A program made the position numbers and the translations under genes. The notes below the pieces were generated by a model. That model ran no database searches and was not told the origin of the DNA. It saw nothing but the letters and a program-made list of their open reading frames with translations. A stretch of DNA of 46,232 nt from Bacillota bacterium (GTDB taxonomy: Bacteria; Bacillota; Clostridia; Acetivibrionales; DSM-1351), in contig JAEZUC010000149.1 of NCBI GenBank assembly GCA_023443515.1, positions 1 to 46,232 on the forward strand, read 5' to 3'. Shown piece after piece: positions 1 through 7,732 of the stretch (position 1 is its first letter; the number at the start of each line of letters is the position of its first letter).

Positions 1-1326
1 TTTATACTTATTTTATTTGCCTGCTTGCTTACATACCTTGTTCCAGCCGGACAATTTGACAGGCTCAAGGACGCGGTAACAGGTCAGACTCTGGTTGTAG
101 CCGACAGCTTTAAAGAACTCAAGGGAAGTCCTGTCCCACCCTGGGAGCTGCCCATGAAAATAATAGAAGCTATTTCGGGCGAAAGTACGGTAAAACTCAT
201 ATTCTTTATACTCTTTATTGGTGGTTCTTTTGAAATAATAATGCAAACCGGGAGCATTTCAGCATTCTTTGGAAACATATTTATACATTTCAAAAATAAA
301 AGGATTTTGATAATACCTGCCTTTGTCTCATTGTGTTCTGTTCTTGGCTTTACAATGGGATTATCAACAGCCTCTGTAATATTTGTTCCGACCGGGATAA
401 TTGCAGCCAGGGTTCTTGGCTTTGGCAAAATAACGGGAACGGCAATGGTAGCATTAGGTGTTAATGCGGGATTTGCAGCAGGTGTATACAATCCTTTCAG
501 CGTAGGCATTGCACAGACAATTGCAGAGGTTCCTTTATATTCCGGTGCATGGATAAGATGGCTACTTTTGATTGTTCTTATTAGTGTAACCTGCCTGTAC
601 ATAATGAATTTTGCAAGGAAAAATGATTCACAGGGAAAATGCGAAAAAGAAAGTACAAATGGAGTTACGTTATCTCAAAATACACTCTCATCCAGACAAA
701 AAATAGTTCTTATTTTGTTTTTTCTAACATTTGCAATCGTTACCTTTGGTATATCAAAATGGAATTGGGATACAAAGTCTATGTCGGTGCTTTTTCTAAT
801 ATCCGGGATATTGTGCGGAATAATATATGGTTTTAGAATTGGAGAGATATGCGACATATTTGTTATGGGGTGCAATAAGATGATGAAGGGTGTATTAGTA
901 ATAGGCCTGGCATCTGCAATTCGTCTTGTTCTTACAGACGGGCATATAATGGATACCATTGCCTACTGCTTGACAGGCTTTGCCAAGGACTTTCCCTCCT
1001 GGGCAAAGCTTCTGGGTATGTTTTACGGTAATGCTGCTCTTGACTTTCTGATAACTTCCGGGTCAGCACATGCCGCAGTTGCTATGCCTGTAATGATTCC
1101 AATGACAGATTTCATGGGACTAAGCAGGCAATCTGCTGTCTTTGCTTTTCAATTAGGTGACGGTTTGGTAAATCTATGCTCACCTATATCAACTACGCTG
1201 ACCGGTATACTTGCTGTTTCAGGAATTTCATTTGGAAAGTGGGTAAAATTCTTTTATCCACTGGTTGGAATATATATGCTAATTGGAACAATATTCATAC
1301 TAATAGCCGGAGCCATTGGATATTAG
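1..1326 (+). CDS. YfcC family membrane transporter, 5' truncated
   Basis: A polytopic membrane protein of the YfcC/DcuC-like superfamily, whose members are thought to carry amino acids or dicarboxylates; the substrate here cannot be told. The frame is open to the first base of the window, so the true start lies upstream. The TTG at 25 is an internal Leu in the conserved LLTYLVPAGQFDR segment, not a start. 441 residues are visible against roughly 460-500 for the family, so probably only a short N-terminus is missing. About ten hydrophobic segments are seen, and the C-terminal GDGLVNLCSP...GKW signature is intact. The stop codon overlaps the last bases of the convergent LacI gene, with no room for a terminator. 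Family assignment is fairly sure, function is not. Confidence 0.8.
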   Translation, partial: FILILFACLLTYLVPAGQFDRLKDAVTGQTLVVADSFKELKGSPVPPWELPMKIIEAISGESTVKLIFFILFIGGSFEIIMQTGSISAFFGNIFIHFKNKRILIIPAFVSLCSVLGFTMGLSTASVIFVPTGIIAARVLGFGKITGTAMVALGVNAGFAAGVYNPFSVGIAQTIAEVPLYSGAWIRWLLLIVLISVTCLYIMNFARKNDSQGKCEKESTNGVTLSQNTLSSRQKIVLILFFLTFAIVTFGISKWNWDTKSMSVLFLISGILCGIIYGFRIGEICDIFVMGCNKMMKGVLVIGLASAIRLVLTDGHIMDTIAYCLTGFAKDFPSWAKLLGMFYGNAALDFLITSGSAHAAVAMPVMIPMTDFMGLSRQSAVFAFQLGDGLVNLCSPISTTLTGILAVSGISFGKWVKFFYPLVGIYMLIGTIFILIAGAIGY

Positions 1327-2372
1327 TCTTCCAAGTGCTTTATAACAGGAGCAGGGCCAGTACTGTTTCGTATAACAATTTCACCTCGGAAGATAGCTTT
1401 TGTGTCAGGCTTTTCAGCATCAGATTGAGCATCATAATTCATAATATCAATTGCCATCTCCACGGCTTTTTTCCCAATGTCCCCCTTCGGCATAGATATT
1501 GTAGTAAGTGAAATAAAGTTGAAACCTGTAAAAAAAAGATTGTCGTGACCCATAACAGATACGTCTTCAGGTACTCGTATATTATTCTCTTTTAAAGCTT
1601 CAATAACACCAATAGCCATTAAATCGCTGGCGCACCAAATAGCAGTCGGCAATTCTCCCCTTGCTATGAGCTTTTGAGCCAACTTTCTCCCGGCATCCAA
1701 AGTATTGCTACTATGGCCTTCATGGTAAACCCGAGGCTGTAATCCCTGCTCTTTCATAGCACGTTCGAATCCATCTTTTTTCTGTGAAATAGTCCTGTTA
1801 TCCGGGTTATACAAAAATAAAGCAATCTCCTTATGTCCAAGGCTTACTAAATGGTCAACGGCAAGAAAGGCACTGTAACTGTAATCCATAGTAATGCAGT
1901 TTTCTTCTTCCAAGCCCGTTTTCCCTCCAATAAAAATCAATGGCACAATACTTTTGCAGATTTCTTTTATATGGGATACATCACTACTTATTGAGGCAAC
2001 AATCAATGCACCAACCTGATTTTCACACATATTTCTGCAAAAGATTTTTTCAAGTTCAATATCTCTACCGCAACATCCCAAAATTACACTTAAACCCTTG
2101 GATGCAGCAGAAGCACTAATTGCGTTAAACACATCGTCATAAGCAGTATCATTTCCCATGGCAGGAACTATCATACCGATAGTATTAGACTTCCTAGAGG
2201 ACAGACTTCTTGCAAAAGCATTTGGCATGTAACCAATATCTTTAGCAATTTTAAGAATTTTGTCTTTTGTAGTCTTTGAGATTTCTGAATTATCTCTTAA
2301 CGCCCTTGAAACCGTAACATGGGATACTCCCGCTATATTGGCTATAGTTTTAATAGTTGGTTTTTTGTCCAT
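1323..2372 (-). CDS. LacI family transcriptional repressor
   Basis: A 349-residue LacI/GalR-type regulator. Residues 6-57 form the DNA-binding region with the signature helix-turn-helix (IANIAGVSHVTVSRALR) and the hinge helix (NAFARSLSSRKS). Residues 62-340 are a periplasmic-binding-protein-like effector domain (TIGMIVPAM start, GHDN near residue 275). The ATG follows a GAGGG ribosome binding site. The ligand is not predictable. It is divergent from the exported-protein gene at 2565, and that promoter region carries two palindromes of LacI-operator type, so it is likely the local repressor and possibly autoregulated. It ends convergently with the transporter at 1-1326, whose ligand might be related; that link is inference. 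Confidence 0.9.
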   Translation of the reverse strand: MDKKPTIKTIANIAGVSHVTVSRALRDNSEISKTTKDKILKIAKDIGYMPNAFARSLSSRKSNTIGMIVPAMGNDTAYDDVFNAISASAASKGLSVILGCCGRDIELEKIFCRNMCENQVGALIVASISSDVSHIKEICKSIVPLIFIGGKTGLEEENCITMDYSYSAFLAVDHLVSLGHKEIALFLYNPDNRTISQKKDGFERAMKEQGLQPRVYHEGHSSNTLDAGRKLAQKLIARGELPTAIWCASDLMAIGVIEALKENNIRVPEDVSVMGHDNLFFTGFNFISLTTISMPKGDIGKKAVEMAIDIMNYDAQSDAEKPDTKAIFRGEIVIRNSTGPAPVIKHLED

Positions 2373-2408
2373 TTGCCCTCACTTAGCGAATATATATAAT
2401 TCACCGAA

Positions 2409-2437
2409 AGTATAGCATTTCATTACAAGTAATTCAA
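2409..2437 (-). promoter_or_regulatory. Candidate SigA promoter of the LacI gene
   Basis: On the minus strand TTGAAT (2432-2437) and TATACT (2409-2414) are separated by 17 bp, about 37 bp upstream of the repressor ATG. Confidence 0.55.
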
Positions 2438-2458
2438 TGAAATATTTGTAAAGTATTA

Positions 2459-2487
2459 TTGACACAATTTGGGGTCGGTGATAATAT
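2459..2487 (+). promoter_or_regulatory. SigA promoter for the exported protein at 2565
   Basis: A perfect TTGACA (2459-2464), a 17-bp spacer and TAATAT (2482-2487) make a near-consensus vegetative promoter. Transcription should start around 2493, inside the palindromes described next. Confidence 0.75.
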
Positions 2488-2491
2488 TAGT

Positions 2492-2516
2492 GTAAACGTT
2501 TACGTACACGTGTACG
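2492..2516. promoter_or_regulatory. Two tandem palindromic operators (LacI type)
   Basis: GTAAACGTTTAC (2492-2503) is a perfect 12-bp palindrome with the central CG typical of LacI/GalR operators. It is followed by a second perfect palindrome, CGTACACGTGTACG (2503-2516). The two share one base and have centres 12 bp apart. They sit directly after the -10 box, covering the expected start site, where a bound repressor would block initiation. Confidence 0.7.
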
Positions 2517-2564
2517 CTATTATTATACTATTAATGAGAAACAAACTCAACAGGGAGGTATTTC

Positions 2565-3548
2565 ATGAAATTATTTAAAAAAGTATTATCCGGTATCACA
2601 TTGTTAGCAGTAGTAAGCACTCTGCTTGCAGTAACACCGGTAAGTGTGAATGCCATGACAGAAGGTGATATTGATAACGCGCAGTTAATAACTATTGGTC
2701 AGAAACTCAAAGGCTCCATAGCCGATGATTCTGGTGCGTGGTTCAAATTTACTACAAGCTCAACAAAGGAACCTTGGTACAGAATAGGATGTATTTATAA
2801 GGATGAAAGCAATTACGGGCCACATATGTACCTTTACAACGAAGAGGGCGAAGAGCTGTTTGAAAAGGGTATAGAGGATGGAGTGGACAATTTTAAGCAT
2901 ATTAAACTCGACCCCGACACAACATATTATGTAAATATAAAATTTGCAGACAATACTGACTATACCGTATATGTTGACGAAATAAAGGATGATATTTCGG
3001 ACAATGAAGAAAAAGCCGTATCATTATACAGCGGAATAAAAGCCAGTGGCAAATTTGAGTGCGTTAATGATTCAGATACATACGCCTTTACCGCAGGTTC
3101 TTCAAAAACTACCATTTCAGCGTCTCTTAAATACAAAGACACAAGAGCATCTATTAAGGTTTTTGATGAAGATGGCCAATCCTTATTAAATGAATTGGTC
3201 TATGATGCAACTCCAAAGACGTATACAATTGATACTGTCAAAGGACAAAAGTACAGTGTAATATATTCGGCAGTCGAACCGTCTTTTGAAATAGTCAAAT
3301 ACGCCGGAACATATACATTAACAGTAAAAAGTGGTTCATCGGATGTCAAATATTTGACAATGGATTCAGTATTGAACAAAGCAACACAGGATGTTTATTT
3401 GTTCAATGGAAAGGTTCGTCTTACCAAAGGAATAGACTATACTGTTTCAGTGGGTCGCGTTTCTGCCGGAAAAACCACTGTTACTGTAAAAGGTAAAGGA
3501 ACCTATACCGGATCAATTACAAAAACCTGCTACGTAGCGGGTAACTAA
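2565..3548 (+). CDS. Exported two-domain protein of unknown function
   Basis: 327 residues. A signal peptide covers about residues 1-30 (Lys-rich start, hydrophobic core, PVSVNA end), with no lipobox or sortase signal. The mature part looks like two beta-sandwich modules of the bacterial pre-peptidase C-terminal kind (about 35-135 and 140-255). A C-terminal stretch of about 65 residues ends in GTYTGSITKTCYV, a pattern often seen at the end of clostridial cell-surface repeat modules. No catalytic motif is visible. The ribosome binding site is AGGGAGG. It has its own strong promoter with overlapping operators, so it is probably repressed by the divergent LacI protein. A carbohydrate-related surface role is a guess from that context. 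Confidence 0.75.
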   Translation: MKLFKKVLSGITLLAVVSTLLAVTPVSVNAMTEGDIDNAQLITIGQKLKGSIADDSGAWFKFTTSSTKEPWYRIGCIYKDESNYGPHMYLYNEEGEELFEKGIEDGVDNFKHIKLDPDTTYYVNIKFADNTDYTVYVDEIKDDISDNEEKAVSLYSGIKASGKFECVNDSDTYAFTAGSSKTTISASLKYKDTRASIKVFDEDGQSLLNELVYDATPKTYTIDTVKGQKYSVIYSAVEPSFEIVKYAGTYTLTVKSGSSDVKYLTMDSVLNKATQDVYLFNGKVRLTKGIDYTVSVGRVSAGKTTVTVKGKGTYTGSITKTCYVAGN

Positions 3549-3563
3549 AATAAATTGTATTAA

Positions 3564-3648
3564 ATAAAAGGGGTTGTCTAAGTATAAATTGTATCAATGG
3601 AAACTTTGAAGCAATCGTTGATATTTATTTTGAAACAGCCCCTTTTAT
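3564..3648. repeat. Short inverted-repeat element, copy 1 (MITE-like)
   Basis: An 85-bp intergenic element with ends ATAAAAGGGGTTGT (3564-3577) and a near-perfect inverted partner (3635-3648). Inside, 3582-3601 is identical over 20 bp to the reverse complement of 29831-29850, which lies in a second element with similar GGGGTTG ends. No coding capacity. It fills the space between the exported protein and the 3' end of trhP and might also act as a terminator stem for either gene. Confidence 0.5.
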
Positions 3649-3650
3649 GT

Positions 3651-4871
3651 CTACTTTCTCCTCAAAATCGTATAAGGCCCTACTTCTTCATCAATAGGCA
3701 TATATACAATCATCTGTGCATGAGGTGCAGTTCTTATGCTTTCACCATCCTCATTTTTCATCTCTTTTATAGTTTGGGTAAAATAGCCTTTTCGCGGGCT
3801 TACCACCTCTATTTCATCTCCTACAATCATGCGATTTCTCTGTTCAATCTTTGCAATACCGGTTGTTTTGTCATATTCCAATACCATTCCGACAAAGTCG
3901 TATTCTCTGATATAAGAACTGGTATTGTATATTTGGTCTGCACCTGTTGTTTTATTAAAATAAAATCCAGTGGTATACTCCCTGTGACTGGCTTTTGAAA
4001 GTTCTTTCAACCATTCAGAATCAAACCTGTAATTGTCCGGGTCAGCCAAATATGCATCTATTGCTTGTCTGTAGGCACTTACAACTGTTGCTACATAAAA
4101 GGAGCTTTTCATTCTTCCTTCAATTTTGAAGCTATATATGCCTGCTTTTACCAATTCAGGAATGTGTTCAATCATACACAAATCCTTTGAATTATATATA
4201 TATGTGCCCTTTTCATCCTCATAAACCGGGTAGTATTCTCCCGGACGTTTTTCTTCAACCAGATGGTACTTCCATCTGCAGGGGTGAGAACAAGCACCTC
4301 TGTTGGAATCCCGTCCTGCCATATAGCTGCTGAGCAAGCACCTTCCTGAGTAGGAAATGCACATTGCACCATGGATAAAGGCCTCTAAATCCAAATCCTC
4401 AGGTGTTTTTGATCTTATTTCACTTATTTCCTGCAGAGAAAGCTCCCTTGCAGTAACAATCCTTTTAGCCCCATGCCTGTACCAGAACATGGCGCTGGAG
4501 TAATTTGTGTTATTAGCCTGAGTGCTTATATGAATCTCCATATTAGGAGCGTTTTCACGTACAATATCAAAAATCCCGGGATCAGAAACTATAACCGCAT
4601 CTATTGCCAGTTCGTCAAGCTGCTTTATATATTCAGGTAAGCCCTCAAGGTCCTCATTATGAGGAATTATGTTAACAGTCACATAAACCTTACATTCTCT
4701 CTGGTGTGCAAAAGCAAGTCCCTCTTTGATATCATCAATCGAGAAATTATCTGCTGACGCCCTTAAGCCAAACTTCTGTCCACCAATATATACTGCGTCT
4801 GCACCATACATAATTGCCATTTTTAGTTTTTCAAGATTTCCGGCAGGAGCCAGAAGCTCAATTTTTTTCAT
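3651..4871 (-). CDS. trhP: U32 peptidase-like tRNA hydroxylation protein TrhP
   Basis: 406 residues, U32 'peptidase' family (YrrO/YegQ group). Characterised members are not known mainly as proteases but are needed for prephenate-dependent formation of 5-hydroxyuridine at position 34 of tRNA. The N-terminal LLAPAGN motif, the conserved EAFIHGAMC segment and four cysteines (171, 178, 194, 198), expected to bind an iron-sulfur cluster, are all present, as is the C-terminal beta-barrel extension. The ATG follows GGAGG. It starts 16 bp after trmR, the methyltransferase acting on its product, so the two form an operon. Bacillus has two adjacent paralogues (yrrN, yrrO); only the longer YrrO type is here. 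Confidence 0.85.
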   Translation of the reverse strand: MKKIELLAPAGNLEKLKMAIMYGADAVYIGGQKFGLRASADNFSIDDIKEGLAFAHQRECKVYVTVNIIPHNEDLEGLPEYIKQLDELAIDAVIVSDPGIFDIVRENAPNMEIHISTQANNTNYSSAMFWYRHGAKRIVTARELSLQEISEIRSKTPEDLDLEAFIHGAMCISYSGRCLLSSYMAGRDSNRGACSHPCRWKYHLVEEKRPGEYYPVYEDEKGTYIYNSKDLCMIEHIPELVKAGIYSFKIEGRMKSSFYVATVVSAYRQAIDAYLADPDNYRFDSEWLKELSKASHREYTTGFYFNKTTGADQIYNTSSYIREYDFVGMVLEYDKTTGIAKIEQRNRMIVGDEIEVVSPRKGYFTQTIKEMKNEDGESIRTAPHAQMIVYMPIDEEVGPYTILRRK

Positions 4872-4887
4872 AAATCCTCCGCAACGT

Positions 4888-5529
4888 TTACTGTTTATTA
4901 TAGCTAAGTGCTACTCCGTCTCCTATAGGAATTAGACTTGTCTCGAATGATTCATCCTCGCAAAGCTCTTTCAAGTAGCTTCTCATTCTGTTTACTATAG
5001 TTTTTTTTCTTCTTACCACAAGGTCATCACTTGCAGTCATACCCTTGTACAAAATATTGTCAGAAACAATAATTCCAGCTGGAGCAAGCATCCTCTTGCA
5101 ATGTTCAAAAAACTCGCTGTACTGTCCTTTTGCTGCATCTATAAATATCATATCGTAACTTTTGTCAAGGCATTCCAAAACCTCTAAAGCATCGCCTGCA
5201 ATTACGTTAATACTATCTTGAAGTCCGGCCCGCTTTATATTTTTTTTGGCCTGTTCAATCATTTCTTCATTTCTCTCTATAGTATCTATTATGCCCTTTT
5301 GTTGCAAAAATCCTGAAAATAATATAGAGGAATATCCTATGGCTGTCCCAACCTCCAGAATTCTGGCGGGCCGCTTCATACTGCCAATAACCTTCAAAAG
5401 TGCTGCCACCTCAGGCTGAATAATTGGAACATGATTTTTTGAAGCATATTCTTCAAGCTCCGCTAAAAGACCGGTATTGGTTTTAATTGTCTCTCTTATA
5501 TATTGAGTAATGTATTCGTAATTAATCAT
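4888..5529 (-). CDS. trmR: tRNA 5-hydroxyuridine O-methyltransferase TrmR
   Basis: 213 residues, class I SAM-dependent O-methyltransferase of the YrrM/CCoAOMT-like group. The SAM-binding motif is LEVGTAIGYSS (residues 58-68), and the metal/catalytic region has FIDAAKGQY around residue 131. Because the U32 protein TrhP is next to it, the best assignment is TrmR, which methylates 5-hydroxyuridine at the tRNA wobble position to 5-methoxyuridine. In Bacillus the order is mltG-trmR-trhP. Here mltG is about 2.2 kb further upstream, split off by two plus-strand genes. The ribosome binding site (AAGTGG) is weak, and a GC-rich hairpin sits about 20 nt before the start codon. Confidence 0.8.
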   Translation of the reverse strand: MINYEYITQYIRETIKTNTGLLAELEEYASKNHVPIIQPEVAALLKVIGSMKRPARILEVGTAIGYSSILFSGFLQQKGIIDTIERNEEMIEQAKKNIKRAGLQDSINVIAGDALEVLECLDKSYDMIFIDAAKGQYSEFFEHCKRMLAPAGIIVSDNILYKGMTASDDLVVRRKKTIVNRMRSYLKELCEDESFETSLIPIGDGVALSYNKQ

Positions 5530-5548
5530 ATTTCACCACTTAAAATTA

Positions 5549-5569
5549 GGGTGGCTATTCTCGCCACCC
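5549..5569 (-). promoter_or_regulatory. Hairpin in the trmR leader
   Basis: GGGTGGC (5549-5555) and GCCACCC (5563-5569) form a 7-bp GC stem with a 7-nt loop. On the minus strand it is followed by TAATTTT and then the trmR start region. It could be an attenuator or a leftover terminator. A possible -10 box (TATAAT at 5622-5627) lies upstream but its -35 is poor. Confidence 0.4.
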
Positions 5570-5876
5570 CATTTTATCATTTATTTTTCAGAAACCCTTC
5601 TAAGGAGTAATAATGAATCCCATTATAACGTCAAGTTTACAAGTATTCAGTTAAAATTAATATCTATTAATACTATATTATCCTTTTTAAATTTTGTCCA
5701 GAATTAAGTTTTGGAATTGATTAATTTACTGTAGATAATAAATCACCTACTATATACGATTATTTTTGCTGCCCTAGTTATGTCTATAAAATATTATTAT
5801 CAACAGTAGTCTATATCTTGACTTATAGAGTATTTTAATGCATTTTTTTACAATTTGTAATAGAAATTGTATGTTG
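5570..5876. other. AT-rich intergenic stretch, no gene seen
   Basis: About 300 bp between the trmR leader and the promoter of the secreted-protein gene. Apart from the weak candidate -10 for trmR at 5622-5627 there is no convincing ORF, RNA structure or repeat. A 13-codon ORF after AAGGAG at 5602 has nothing else to support it. Confidence 0.5.
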
Positions 5877-5905
5877 TTGACATTTAAATACTTATATGTA
5901 ATAAT
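5877..5905 (+). promoter_or_regulatory. Promoter of the secreted-protein gene
   Basis: TTGACA (5877-5882) and AATAAT (5900-5905) are 17 bp apart, with a TG one base before the -10 (extended -10). This promoter drives the island independently of the surrounding minus-strand genes. Confidence 0.6.
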
Positions 5906-5950
5906 TTAGTAACTCCAGTCTATTTATTCATTTAAGAGGAGGGTTTTTCT

Positions 5951-6352
5951 ATGAAAAAAAGAATTTGTGCTTCATTGTTGGTAGTTGTTTTAACAATTTT
6001 TTCTTCAGTTTATATATTTGCTGGTTCGCAAACCAAAACTACATCGACCTCTTACGGTACGATGACTGCTCAAAATTATTGTTATTATACTAGTGGATCC
6101 ACTATTTTCTCATGTGGAAATGCAATAACTAGTGTATCAAGCGGACCTGCTTATAAAATAAACTCTCTGGTTGAGTTACATGATTACTCGACAGGTTCTC
6201 TTTTAAATAGTGATACTAAGACATTAAATAATGTATCAAGTTGTGAGGCTATTGTATATTATGATCCAATTCCTGTTACATGTTATGCATCACATAATGT
6301 ATGGAGTAATAGCTCTAGCTGGGCATTATATACATATTCAACTTATAAATAA
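5951..6352 (+). CDS. Small secreted protein of unknown function
   Basis: 133 residues. The signal peptide (about residues 1-25: MKKR start, hydrophobic LLVVVLTIF core, YIFAG end) leaves a mature protein of about 108 residues rich in Ser, Thr and Tyr, with four cysteines that could form two disulfides. The Tyr/Ser/Thr pattern suggests a beta-rich secreted domain. No enzyme motif or known family is recognised. The ribosome binding site GAGGAGGG is strong. It is followed 91 bp later by a lipoprotein gene on the same strand with only a short gap, so the two are probably co-expressed. Base composition is more AT-rich than the neighbouring housekeeping genes. Confidence 0.75.
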   Translation: MKKRICASLLVVVLTIFSSVYIFAGSQTKTTSTSYGTMTAQNYCYYTSGSTIFSCGNAITSVSSGPAYKINSLVELHDYSTGSLLNSDTKTLNNVSSCEAIVYYDPIPVTCYASHNVWSNSSSWALYTYSTYK

Positions 6353-6443
6353 AATAATATAAGATAATAAATAGACTGGATGTAAATGACTTATAGCGTA
6401 ACAATAATTTAAATTCTTTGCTTTTGATCAAAGGAGGACTTAG

Positions 6444-7430
6444 GTGAAAACTAAATGTTTAAATATATTACTTATAACTGTATTTCTTATTTTAATCATC
6501 TCTGGATGTGACAAAAATAATACCACTACAATGTCTGATTACAGCAATCCAATTAATATTGATAAAAACATGAAAATAGTAGCTACTTATGGACATGGAA
6601 TTGATTCTAAAGATTCTAATATTTCTAATGCCTTTAAATTAGATGGTAAAGATGTTACTGTTAATTATTTCATTCAAAATGGTAGTATTAATTGTTCTAT
6701 TGGTCTTTTTGTTTTTGTTAATGGATATATACAACCATATAAAATAAATGGGATAGAAAAAAACATGCATTATTTTGAATTGAAAAAAAATGCATTAAAA
6801 CAATTCAAAATTTCTTTTAACCCAGTGGTCGGACAGAAAGGTGATAATAATATTATATATTTTGCAAGTATGCTTAATCCTCAAATTTTGGCAACAAAAT
6901 CAAATCAAAAATCATTTGGTGTAAATCACAGTATTAATCAGCTTAGACCATTTTCTTTTTTTTATAATTCAACATATAACCCTATTAAAGTTAACACTCA
7001 AGTTAAAAATAAAGCTATATCCGACCAATCAATATTCTTAAATAAGTCTATTTATAGTCAAGATTTTAAGAAAGATTATTTTGCTGAACTTAAAGTACTG
7101 GGAGATAAATTCGAAAAAAACAATAGCATCATAGAAACTAATGCAGGTAATAAAATTATACTTGAATTAAATACATTTGGTATTTCAGGTAATTATCATG
7201 CAGTAGTATATATTGATCATAAACCAATAAAAGTATTTAGCGATTCAGAATATCTTGAATTTAATATTAAGAATAATTCCATTACAAGTAAAACTTTTGA
7301 GATAGATACAAATGATCTGACTGGGCAACATGAATTATATGCAATTATTATCCCAAATAATATAGATTTATCCATGACAAATTTATTGGAAATTAAAAGA
7401 ACAAACTTTTTGATATTAAATATAGACTAA
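6444..7430 (+). CDS. Lipoprotein of unknown function
   Basis: 328 residues beginning at a GTG with an excellent AAGGAGGA 5 bp upstream. A lipoprotein signal peptide ends in the lipobox IISG-C at about residue 22, so the protein should be anchored to the outer face of the membrane. The remainder is Asn/Lys/Ile-rich and appears mainly beta-structured; no catalytic motif or family is recognised. Codon use is strongly AT-biased compared with mltG and trmR on either side, which suggests lateral acquisition. It forms a two-gene island with the secreted protein upstream and lies between mltG and trmR, genes that are adjacent in Bacillus. Confidence 0.75.
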   Translation: MKTKCLNILLITVFLILIISGCDKNNTTTMSDYSNPINIDKNMKIVATYGHGIDSKDSNISNAFKLDGKDVTVNYFIQNGSINCSIGLFVFVNGYIQPYKINGIEKNMHYFELKKNALKQFKISFNPVVGQKGDNNIIYFASMLNPQILATKSNQKSFGVNHSINQLRPFSFFYNSTYNPIKVNTQVKNKAISDQSIFLNKSIYSQDFKKDYFAELKVLGDKFEKNNSIIETNAGNKIILELNTFGISGNYHAVVYIDHKPIKVFSDSEYLEFNIKNNSITSKTFEIDTNDLTGQHELYAIIIPNNIDLSMTNLLEIKRTNFLILNID

Positions 7431-7643
7431 TAATTCAAGCAACCTAATTATAAAAAAGACCTTTCAGTGTAAAGAATGTATTTATACTAATCATATTTAT
7501 AATTACTTAAATCCACTAAAATAGAACATCGTATTTCCTGAATTAAGCCCGATTATATTTTAAAATATCTTCACCTTGAGTTTTTCTAATTAGTGCATCA
7601 ATCCTGTGAAAATTCCATTAATAAAACAACCCGTGCTTTTTTA
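7431..7643. other. Intergenic stretch without visible genes
   Basis: AT-rich sequence between the lipoprotein gene and the mltG terminator. No ORF with a ribosome binding site, no repeat and no strong terminator for the plus-strand lipoprotein gene was seen. Confidence 0.5.
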
Positions 7644-7693
7644 AGAAAAAACGGTTGTAACAGTGATATTAGTTATATCACTGTTACAACCGT
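7644..7693 (-). terminator. Rho-independent terminator of mltG
   Basis: A perfect 19-bp stem (7651-7669 with 7675-7693) and 5-nt loop is followed on the minus strand by a run of six T (7645-7650). It ends the mltG transcript before the island, so trmR-trhP cannot depend on the mltG promoter here. Confidence 0.85.
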
Positions 7694-7732
7694 AAGATGT
7701 CTTATCTTAAAATAATTCATACACTTTTCAGT

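Noticed and set aside
25..27. TTG at 25 as start of the YfcC-type transporter
   Set aside because: The frame continues upstream to base 1, and the Leu lies inside the conserved LLTYLVPAG segment. The gene is simply cut by the window edge.
84..602. Long ORF antisense to the transporter
   Set aside because: A mirror of a hydrophobic coding region, no ribosome binding site, no motif. The same holds for the other long antisense ORFs in dnaE, secA, pheT, hom and thrC.
2492..2503. Reading GTAAACGTTTAC as a CcpA cre site
   Set aside because: It partly fits, but the adjacent LacI gene and paired palindrome make a local operator more likely. CcpA involvement cannot be excluded.
5603..5655. Tiny plus-strand ORF after AAGGAG upstream of the island
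   Set aside because: Thirteen codons, no promoter on that strand, and the region is the trmR leader on the other strand.
5951..6352. Lactococcin 972-like bacteriocin
   Set aside because: Size and secretion fit loosely, but no characteristic motif and no accompanying DUF1430/ABC genes are present.
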